7,863 nt of DNA from Candidatus Omnitrophota bacterium (GTDB taxonomy: Bacteria; Omnitrophota; Gorgyraeia; JAFGHF01). The stretch lies in assembly GCA_018899075.1 (NCBI GenBank), contig JAHIIS010000069.1, forward strand, positions 1 to 7,863, given 5' to 3'. The position numbers were made by a program, and so were the translations under genes. This document shows, piece after piece, positions 1-6,033 of the stretch. The notes under the pieces are model-generated. The model made no database searches. It was not told the origin of the DNA and saw only the letters and a program-made list of their open reading frames with translations. How positions within the stretch are numbered: position 1 is the first letter of the stretch; each line of letters opens with the position of its first letter.

Positions 1-458
1 CGGATCTTTTCTTCAGCCGGTTTGTAGTCCTTATTTTTAAGGAGATTCTGAGCCTGGATAAAAAGTTCGTTCAGCTTTTCACGCAAAATCTTTTTTTGCC
101 GGCGCATAAAAGTTTCAGCAGCTTTCTTAAATGGCCGTACGGTGTCGCCGACTTTCATAAATCTATTTTTATAAGTATATTCTATATCTGCAGCCGAAAA
201 TGTTTTTCGTACTTTCACTACCTTAATTTCACCAATCTTGGTATCCCTACGGTAAACTTCAAAAGAAAAATCTTTTTCTACTCCATCTTTTTTGCCCAGA
301 TTAATTACCACAAAAGCCATATTTTGGTCAATATATACAATCCGTCCGAAAGAGGGGTCTCCTTTTTTAGTTTTCGCTAATGCATCCGAAGAAACATATC
401 CACTTATAAGTGTAAGCATAAAAATTACCATCGCAAACTTCAAAAAGCATCTCTTCAT
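1..458 (-). CDS. Secreted protein of unknown function, 3' part cut off by the window edge
   Basis: I do not recognise this gene; 152 codons are visible and the frame stays open to base 1. The ATG at 458-456 is preceded by GGGGA at a usable distance. Residues 1-28 form a clear Sec signal peptide: MKR, a hydrophobic core (FAMVIFMLTLISGYV), then an ALA signal peptidase I site before KTKK. Residues about 37-95 look like a small beta-rich domain (GRIVYIDQNMAFVVINLGKKDGV ... VYRRDTKIGEIKVVKV), a pattern seen in exported PVC and delta-proteobacterial-type hypothetical proteins. From about residue 112 the chain becomes charged and helical, with a stretch (FIQAQNLLKNKDYKPAEEKI) like the start of a TPR-type repeat. 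It probably acts outside the cytoplasmic membrane. It lies 52 nt downstream of the Minf_1886-family gene with no convincing terminator between them, so it may be co-transcribed from cobO. Confidence 0.8.
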   Translation of the reverse strand, partial: MKRCFLKFAMVIFMLTLISGYVSSDALAKTKKGDPSFGRIVYIDQNMAFVVINLGKKDGVEKDFSFEVYRRDTKIGEIKVVKVRKTFSAADIEYTYKNRFMKVGDTVRPFKKAAETFMRRQKKILREKLNELFIQAQNLLKNKDYKPAEEKI

Positions 459-510
459 TTTTCTAATTCCCCTTTTTTAAGTTTCTCCTTTTAAAGAAAC
501 GAATCTAATA

Positions 511-864
511 TCAACCAAAGGCCTCTTTAAAGTCGTAACTATTTTTAAAGTCTTCGATAGAGTCCTGTTCTGTTTTGTTTAAGATACTGGCGTCCACTAA
601 GTTGAACACGATGTTCCCAAAATCTTCCGTAGAGTTTACTCCCCAATGTTCAAGCACTGTGCGGGCCATCGGCCCAAACTGTCCCTTTGCGTATTGTTTT
701 ATACTTTCTAAAAGCTCTTTCCCTGTAACATGCCGCGATTTTTTTAAGCTGCTTACGGCATAATTTAGCGCCTCCAAAACAAAATTATAGGCGCCTATCT
801 TATAGCGGGCGTCTCGTTTGACAATATCTTCTATCGTTTCCAAAATATTTATTGTATGGCCCAT
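511..864 (-). CDS. Minf_1886 family protein (conserved, function unknown)
   Basis: This is a 117-residue soluble protein with no signal peptide or membrane segment. It matches from memory the family called Minf_1886, formerly a Verrucomicrobia/Planctomycetes-restricted conserved protein. Recognisable blocks in order are DARYKIGAYNFVLEAL (residues about 18-33), RHVTGKELLESIKQYA (44-59), FGPMARTVLEHWGVNSTEDFGNIVFNLVDA (63-92) and the acidic C-terminus with KTEQDSIEDFKNSYDF. No catalytic motif is evident and I assign no function. It starts 4 nt after the cobO stop codon with no strong Shine-Dalgarno site, which suggests translational coupling to cobO. Its presence is the best single phylogenetic hint in the window, pointing to the PVC superphylum. 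The family assignment is by pattern recall and was not searched. Confidence 0.88.
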   Translation of the reverse strand: MGHTINILETIEDIVKRDARYKIGAYNFVLEALNYAVSSLKKSRHVTGKELLESIKQYAKGQFGPMARTVLEHWGVNSTEDFGNIVFNLVDASILNKTEQDSIEDFKNSYDFKEAFG

Positions 865-868
865 GGTT

Positions 869-1420
869 TCAATACTCTATTCCTGCCCGGGCAGTAATAC
901 CCTTTTTGTAATAATGTTTTAACTCTCTAATCTCGCTTACCAGGTCTGCAATTTCTAAGATTTCAGGATGGGCGCATCTTCCGGTAATAACTATCTCCAC
1001 AGACTTAGGTCTATTTTTTAAAATCTCTTTAACCTGTTGAACCTGAAGCAAGCCAAAGTCGAGCGCAACGTTTAACTCGTCCAAAATTATTAAATCGTAT
1101 TTTTTGCTTCCTATTGCCTTTTGGGCAGCGCCTAATCCCTCTTGTGCAAGTTGCTTATCTTTTAAGCATACGGTATCCCTGGTAACCCATCTTTTTCTGC
1201 CTGTCTGCAATATTTTAAATTTATTAAAACGCTGAGCTGCCTTTATCTCGCCAAGGCCTTTGCCCTTCTTCATAAATTGGATCAAAAAAACCCTTTTTCC
1301 CCACCCTAAAGCCCTGAAGGCAAGGCCTACGGCTGCGCTGGTTTTACCCTTGCCGTTACCGGTATAGACGTGAACCATTCCGTTTGGACTACTTTCTGTT
1401 TTCACAGCTTTATCATACAA
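869..1420 (-). CDS. cobO: Cob(I)yrinic acid a,c-diamide / corrinoid adenosyltransferase, CobO/BtuR family
   Basis: The enzyme transfers the 5'-deoxyadenosyl group of ATP to the cobalt of reduced corrinoids, giving adenosylcobalamin-type cofactors, in the cytoplasm. In the 183-residue frame the family's P-loop is GNGKGKTS (21-28), the Walker-B-like strand is DLIILDELN (109-117), and the typical tail has ITGR (145-148), ADLVSEI (158-164) and the near-invariant end GITARAGIEY. Length fits short CobO proteins. The start is uncertain. The frame begins at a TTG (1420-1418) with GGAG 7 nt upstream, a good ribosome site. However, a near-consensus promoter covers the same bases and would start transcription near 1405, which is also a GTG codon in frame. 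A later ATG (1378-1376, residue 15) would give MVHVYTGNG, which resembles many homologues but has no good ribosome site. No other corrinoid genes are nearby, so it may serve salvage. Confidence 0.93.
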   Translation of the reverse strand: MYDKAVKTESSPNGMVHVYTGNGKGKTSAAVGLAFRALGWGKRVFLIQFMKKGKGLGEIKAAQRFNKFKILQTGRKRWVTRDTVCLKDKQLAQEGLGAAQKAIGSKKYDLIILDELNVALDFGLLQVQQVKEILKNRPKSVEIVITGRCAHPEILEIADLVSEIRELKHYYKKGITARAGIEY

Positions 1421-1440
1421 AATAAATCTCCGCCTGTCAA
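1412..1440 (-). promoter_or_regulatory. Near-consensus sigma-70-type promoter at the 5' end of cobO
   Basis: On the minus strand TTGACA (1440-1435) is followed by a 17 nt spacer and TATGAT (1417-1412), 11 of 12 consensus bases with ideal spacing. Predicted transcription start is near 1405. It sits directly after the terminator U-tract of the upstream RNA. The spacer contains the GGAG and TTG assigned to cobO translation, so a transcript from here would lack that ribosome site and require an internal or leaderless start. A chance match is possible but unlikely given its position. Confidence 0.6.
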
Positions 1441-1480
1441 CAAAAAACGGATAAGCGTGTCTTTTTTACGCTTATCCGTT
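1441..1480 (-). terminator. Intrinsic terminator ending the 1712-1481 RNA, upstream of cobO
   Basis: A perfect 13 bp stem pairs 1480-1468 with 1458-1446 across a 9 nt loop. On the minus strand the 3' arm runs into a T-tract (about six T before a G at 1441). The plus strand has no T-tract after the stem, so it acts on minus-strand transcripts only. It separates guaB3 and the structured RNA from cobO. It could be a constitutive end or the expression platform of a riboswitch; I found no obvious antiterminator pairing. Confidence 0.85.
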
Positions 1481-1712
1481 CACTTAAATTACAGCAAAAT
1501 CAAAGGAGCCGATAAAGCCTAAAGCTGTTCCAGCACCTCCTGCACTTCGGCAACCCAGCTACCATCCCGGCCAATGCCTGTGCATCTATTTTGACAACCC
1601 GAAGGCGCACTTACTTGCCCTCTTTGCGTCCTTTTGCCTACGGCATTTTTTGCCGGCTTAGGTCTGTGGCTTTGTGCCCCAGCCTTTCGGCTGGTTTACC
1701 TTTATCGGCTCT
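1441..1712 (-). ncRNA. Structured RNA with a cyclic-di-GMP-I (GEMM-I)-like core and enlarged P3; riboswitch leader or free-standing RNA
   Basis: This RNA fills the 344 bp gap between guaB3 and cobO. A promoter would start it at about 1712, and a 12 bp stem (1711-1700 with 1517-1506) closes the fold. Inside, in order, are GEMM-I blocks: GGTAAACC (1700-1693), a hairpin CCAGCC-GAAA-GGCTGG (1694-1679), CACAAAGCCAC (1676-1666), CCTAAG (1662-1657), then after a long insertion GATGGTAGCTGGGTTGCC (1566-1549). GGTAA can pair with TTGCC with one G-U. The positions equal to G20, A47 and C92 of the Vibrio Vc2 aptamer (1699, 1672, 1550) are conserved; these contact c-di-GMP in known structures. P3 is much longer than usual: CCGGC/GCCGG (1656-1652 with 1571-1567) and AATGCC/GGCATT (1647-1642 with 1578-1573) support about 60 nt more. 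A small hairpin GCTG-GAA-CAGC lies at 1534-1524. Non-coding and folded nature is well supported; ligand class is by recalled consensus. Confidence 0.65.
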
Positions 1713-1718
1713 ACAATA

Positions 1719-1747
1719 AGTATAGCACAACATCGCAGCTTAGTCAA
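1719..1747 (-). promoter_or_regulatory. Promoter of the structured RNA
   Basis: On the minus strand TTGACT (1747-1742) is followed by 17 nt and TATACT (1724-1719), 10 of 12 consensus bases. The start point 7 nt on is A1712, one base before the 5' arm of the RNA's closing stem. That fit between start site and fold supports a dedicated transcript. It lies 18 nt past the guaB3 stop codon. Confidence 0.7.
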
Positions 1748-1764
1748 CTCCCAGCCGCAAGCCT

Positions 1765-2925
1765 CTACTTCCCCATCCCGACGCGCTGGACAACCTGAAA
1801 AATTTTACCTTCGGTCTGAATAGAAGGGGCAATAATAAGTTCGCTGCGGTGCATCTCTTTAATATTTTTAGCCCCCACGCTGCCCATAGAAGTCGAAAGG
1901 GCCCCCATCAAATTTTGCGAACCATCATCGACTCTTGCCGGGCCAAAAAGTATCTCATCCAGCGTGCCGGTTATCCCCACTTTTATTCTTGTTCCACGCG
2001 GGAGATTGAAATGGGGCGTAGCCATTCCCCAGTGGTAACCTCTACCGGGCGCCTCGCCTGCGCGGGCAAAGGCCGAACCCACCATTACTGCGTCTGCGCC
2101 GCAGGCAAAGGCCTTACAAATATCTCCGCCCGTGCGCATACCGCCGTCGGTAATAATAGGAATATACCTTTTGGTCTTTTTGTAATAACCGTCCCGAGCA
2201 GATGCCGCATCGCAGGTAGCCGTAACCTGAGGCACGCCAATACCTAAGACACCTCTTGTGGTACAGGCGGCCCCCGGCCCAATGCCAACCAATATGGCGC
2301 TGGCTCCTGTCTTCAACAGTCCCAATGTCATTTCGTAAGTAACGCAATTGCCTATAATTACAGGGATCCCGGTCTTTTTGCAAAACTTATGCAGGTCTAA
2401 CGCCTTGTATTCACTGGAGATATGTTTTACGCTACACACTGTAGACTGGACTACAAATATGCCGCAACCTGCCTCCTGGGCAATGGAGGCAAATCTTTCT
2501 GCTCTCTGTGGTATAGTGCTGACTGCTGCCGGAACGCCGGCTTTCTTAATCTCTTCTACTCTCTTAGAAATAAGTTTTTCTTTTATCGGTTCAAGATAAA
2601 TACTCTGGACAAGTTTAGTGGCTTCCTCCGGCGTTGCCTTAGCAATCCTATCCAGAACCTCATCAGGATTGCTATATCTTGTCTGCACCCCCTCTAAATT
2701 TAAGACTGCTATCCCTCCAAGCTTGCCCATCTTAATAGCGAATTTCACATCTACTACCCCATCCATAGCCGCCGCCATTATTGGCACGCGGAAGGTGCGG
2801 CCGGCGATTTTCCAGCTGGTATCCACCTCACGGGGATTTATCGTTACAGAGCCCGGGACTAAAGCAACTTCATCAAATCCATAACAACGCCTGGCCTTTC
2901 TTCCTTTTCCTATAAATAATCCCAT
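1765..2925 (-). CDS. guaB3: GuaB3-type IMP dehydrogenase family protein (no CBS domains)
   Basis: IMP dehydrogenases oxidise IMP to XMP with NAD+, the committed step to GMP. This 386-residue protein is a single TIM barrel: the two CBS domains that bring standard GuaB to about 490 residues are absent, as in the GuaB3 branch known from actinobacteria and cyanobacteria. The N-terminus GFDEVALVPG (16-25) matches the family's opening. The catalytic loop is GIGPGAACTTR with the likely nucleophile Cys221. The phosphate-binding part is ITDGGMRTGGD (258-268) and AFACGADAVMVGSAFA (272-287), and a flap-like segment follows (EAPGRGYHWGM). It starts at an ATG with GGAGG 5 nt upstream and has its own promoter, so it is a one-gene unit. 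Catalysis is plausible because the cysteine is present, but GuaB3 proteins are poorly characterised; a GMP reductase-like role is the alternative. Confidence 0.88.
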   Translation of the reverse strand: MGLFIGKGRKARRCYGFDEVALVPGSVTINPREVDTSWKIAGRTFRVPIMAAAMDGVVDVKFAIKMGKLGGIAVLNLEGVQTRYSNPDEVLDRIAKATPEEATKLVQSIYLEPIKEKLISKRVEEIKKAGVPAAVSTIPQRAERFASIAQEAGCGIFVVQSTVCSVKHISSEYKALDLHKFCKKTGIPVIIGNCVTYEMTLGLLKTGASAILVGIGPGAACTTRGVLGIGVPQVTATCDAASARDGYYKKTKRYIPIITDGGMRTGGDICKAFACGADAVMVGSAFARAGEAPGRGYHWGMATPHFNLPRGTRIKVGITGTLDEILFGPARVDDGSQNLMGALSTSMGSVGAKNIKEMHRSELIIAPSIQTEGKIFQVVQRVGMGK

Positions 2926-2950
2926 TTTTGCCTCCGTACGTTAGAGTATA

Positions 2951-2979
2951 ATCATATAAAAACAACAACGAAAAGTCAA
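2951..2979 (-). promoter_or_regulatory. Promoter of guaB3
   Basis: On the minus strand TTGACT (2979-2974) is followed by 17 nt and TATGAT (2956-2951). Transcription would begin near 2943-2942, leaving a leader of about 17 nt that is almost entirely the ribosome site. The -35 box overlaps the outer end of the inverted repeat at 2977-3011. Confidence 0.7.
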
Positions 2980-3052
2980 GAAAAATCCCTGCCGAAGGCG
3001 GATTTTTCTTGATCCTGAGGCTACAAGCCGAAGGATCTTGGGCAAGAAAAAT
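2977..3052. repeat. Three-armed inverted repeat between groEL and guaB3
   Basis: The 10-mer CAAGAAAAAT occurs at 2977-2986 and 3043-3052 and its reverse complement at 3002-3011. The central arm can therefore pair with either outer arm. Hairpin A (2977-3011) has 12 bp arms and an inner GCC-GAA-GGC. It is T-flanked on both strands, so it could terminate transcription from either side. Hairpin B would enclose a second hairpin (3011-3037), built from GATCCT/AGGATC and GGCT/AGCC separated by a symmetric GA/GA internal loop. It lies between the groEL terminator and the guaB3 promoter. It may be a backup terminator or a decayed palindromic repeat. Confidence 0.7.
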
Positions 3053-3085
3053 AAGGCCTCTTGCAGTTATATACCGCAAGAGGCC
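3046..3085 (-). terminator. Intrinsic terminator of groESL
   Basis: A perfect 10 bp stem pairs GGCCTCTTGC (3085-3076, minus strand) with GCAAGAGGCC (3064-3055) across an 11 nt loop. TTATTTTTC follows on the minus strand. It lies about 44 nt past the groEL stop codon, a standard position for the end of the operon. Confidence 0.9.
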
Positions 3086-3092
3086 ATTCAGC

Positions 3093-3127
3093 AATTTCGA
3101 AATTCGAATTTCGAATTTCGAATTTTT
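3093..3127. repeat. Heptamer tandem repeat (AATTTCG) after the groEL stop
   Basis: Units are AATTTCG at 3093, AAATTCG at 3100, AATTTCG at 3107 and 3114, and a decayed AATTTTT at 3121. The unit also yields overlapping TTCGAA palindromes. It ends 1 nt before the groEL stop codon (read on the plus strand) and precedes the terminator in the transcript. Function is unknown; it may be a variable-number repeat. Confidence 0.85.
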
Positions 3128-3128
3128 C

Positions 3129-5077
<1,949 letters not shown>

Positions 5078-5111
5078 TTGTTTGCCTCCTTCTTTTTCTA
5101 TTTTTCTATTT

Positions 5112-5138
5112 TTAGCACTCTTCAGATGAGAGTGCTAA
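5112..5138. promoter_or_regulatory. CIRCE operator of groESL (HrcA binding site)
   Basis: TTAGCACTC (5112-5120), 9 nt, GAGTGCTAA (5130-5138): both arms match the CIRCE consensus exactly and the spacing is the standard 9 nt. It lies just upstream of groES and overlaps the last base of the promoter -10 box, so bound HrcA would block initiation. The inverted repeat would also lie in the 5' leader of the mRNA. Confidence 0.98.
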
Positions 5139-5166
5139 TTTTAACTGATTGATTGAAAAAAATCAA
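5138..5166 (-). promoter_or_regulatory. Promoter of groESL
   Basis: On the minus strand TTGATT (5166-5161) is followed by a 17 nt spacer and TAAAAT (5143-5138), 10 of 12 matches to the vegetative consensus. The expected start lies inside CIRCE, giving a leader of roughly 50 nt before groES. No alternative heat-shock sigma motif was evident. Confidence 0.75.
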
Positions 5167-5239
5167 GTCCGATTTTGGCATATTAAAGGCGATTTTCAGG
5201 CAAAATGGTTGATTATTGGGCAAAATTGGCCTATTCTTA

Positions 5240-6028
5240 TTATCTTTTAAGTCTTTTTGTTTGTTTTCTCCTTTGAAGAGCTGTCTTGAGCAGGCCTTCT
5301 AAGGTTAAATTTTCATTAATTCTATCGATAGAGCGGCAATAATGAGACATTAAAGAGGCCTTTCCCCCTGTGGCTACGACATAAGGCCTTGACTTTAATT
5401 CCTTTTTCAGCTGCTGTAACATTCCCTCCACCAAAAAACTATATCCATATACAAGGCCGCTTCTCATACTGGAGGCCGTCTCCCGCCCTAAAAGGGCCCT
5501 GGGCCTGCCTAAACCTATTTCAGGCAATAAATCAGCGGCTCTTGTTAAGGCCTTCAGCGAAACCTCCATTCCGGGGACAATAACCCCTCCCAGGTAGCTT
5601 CCCTGGGCCGTTACCAAATCAAAAGTAAGGGCGGTCCCGAAGTCCACTACAATTACCGGGCCGCCGTATTTACTGAATGCCGCCGCGGCATTGGCTAATC
5701 TATCCTGGCCAACCTGCCCCGGCCTTCTATAGAGGTTTTTAATCGGCGCGACGATATCCTTGCCTAAAATTAAGGGCTTAATCTTTAGGAGAAGAAAAAG
5801 GGCCTTTTTAAATATTTTAGTAAGATTGGGCACTACGCTGCAAATAATAATCTCGTCTATATTAGCATTTTTAACTTTCTGCCTGGTGAATAGCCTTCTT
5901 AAGAGCTTTTTATACTGTTTAAGGGTAGCGCCCTTATCAGTAACCAGTCTCCAGTTACAGAAGGCCTTCTCGCCTTTAAATAAGCCTATTTTTATATCGG
6001 TATTGCCGATATCTATTGCCAGAAGCAT
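5240..6028 (-). CDS. coaX: Type III pantothenate kinase CoaX
   Basis: CoaX phosphorylates pantothenate with ATP, the first step of coenzyme A synthesis. Type III enzymes belong to the ASKHA fold, are not inhibited by CoA and need a monovalent cation. The 262-residue protein shows the family motifs in order: DIGNTDIKIGLF (6-17, phosphate loop), CSVVP (63-67), RPGQVGQDRLANAAAA (102-117) with the likely catalytic Asp109, VVDFGTALTFDLV (127-139), LGGVIVPG (146-153) and ATGG (219-222). The basic tail QRRKQTKRLKR is unremarkable. It begins 5 nt after the pdxA stop, and I see no Shine-Dalgarno site before its ATG, which suggests translation by coupling to pdxA. No intrinsic terminator was found after it, although the groESL promoter follows within about 75 nt. 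Confidence 0.97.
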   Translation of the reverse strand: MLLAIDIGNTDIKIGLFKGEKAFCNWRLVTDKGATLKQYKKLLRRLFTRQKVKNANIDEIIICSVVPNLTKIFKKALFLLLKIKPLILGKDIVAPIKNLYRRPGQVGQDRLANAAAAFSKYGGPVIVVDFGTALTFDLVTAQGSYLGGVIVPGMEVSLKALTRAADLLPEIGLGRPRALLGRETASSMRSGLVYGYSFLVEGMLQQLKKELKSRPYVVATGGKASLMSHYCRSIDRINENLTLEGLLKTALQRRKQTKRLKR

Positions 6029-6033
6029 AGTGT

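Noticed and set aside
96..380. 94-codon plus-strand reading frame opposite the exported-protein gene
   Set aside because: It is antisense to a gene with a clear signal peptide and ribosome site. Its translation shows no domain character.
486..502. Weak hairpin GTTTCT/AGAAAC after the Minf_1886-family gene as a terminator
   Set aside because: The stem is only 6 bp and AT-rich, and it is followed by A residues on the transcribed strand. There is no T-tract.
1641..1655. Hairpin CGGCA-N5-TGCCG as a terminator
   Set aside because: The T-run is in the loop and not after the stem on either strand. The same bases pair better in the long P3 arm.
1501..1712. Cobalamin riboswitch upstream of cobO
   Set aside because: The gene context made it the first guess, but the B12 box (GCCACTG-type) and the other conserved cobalamin-riboswitch blocks are absent. 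The GEMM-type blocks fit much better.
1446..1712. RNase P RNA, 6S RNA, tmRNA or SRP RNA
   Set aside because: The closed terminal stem and own terminator suggested a housekeeping RNA. I find no RNase P conserved regions, no 6S central bubble pattern, no CCA-ended tmRNA acceptor and no SRP GGAAGGAAGCAGC-type loop.
1849..2247. 132-codon plus-strand reading frame opposite guaB3
   Set aside because: It is a shadow of a strongly conserved barrel gene, with no ribosome site and no family resemblance.
2873..3094. 73-codon minus-strand reading frame upstream of guaB3
   Set aside because: It runs through the groEL terminator, the inverted repeat and the guaB3 promoter, overlaps guaB3 in another frame, and has no protein-like composition or ribosome site.
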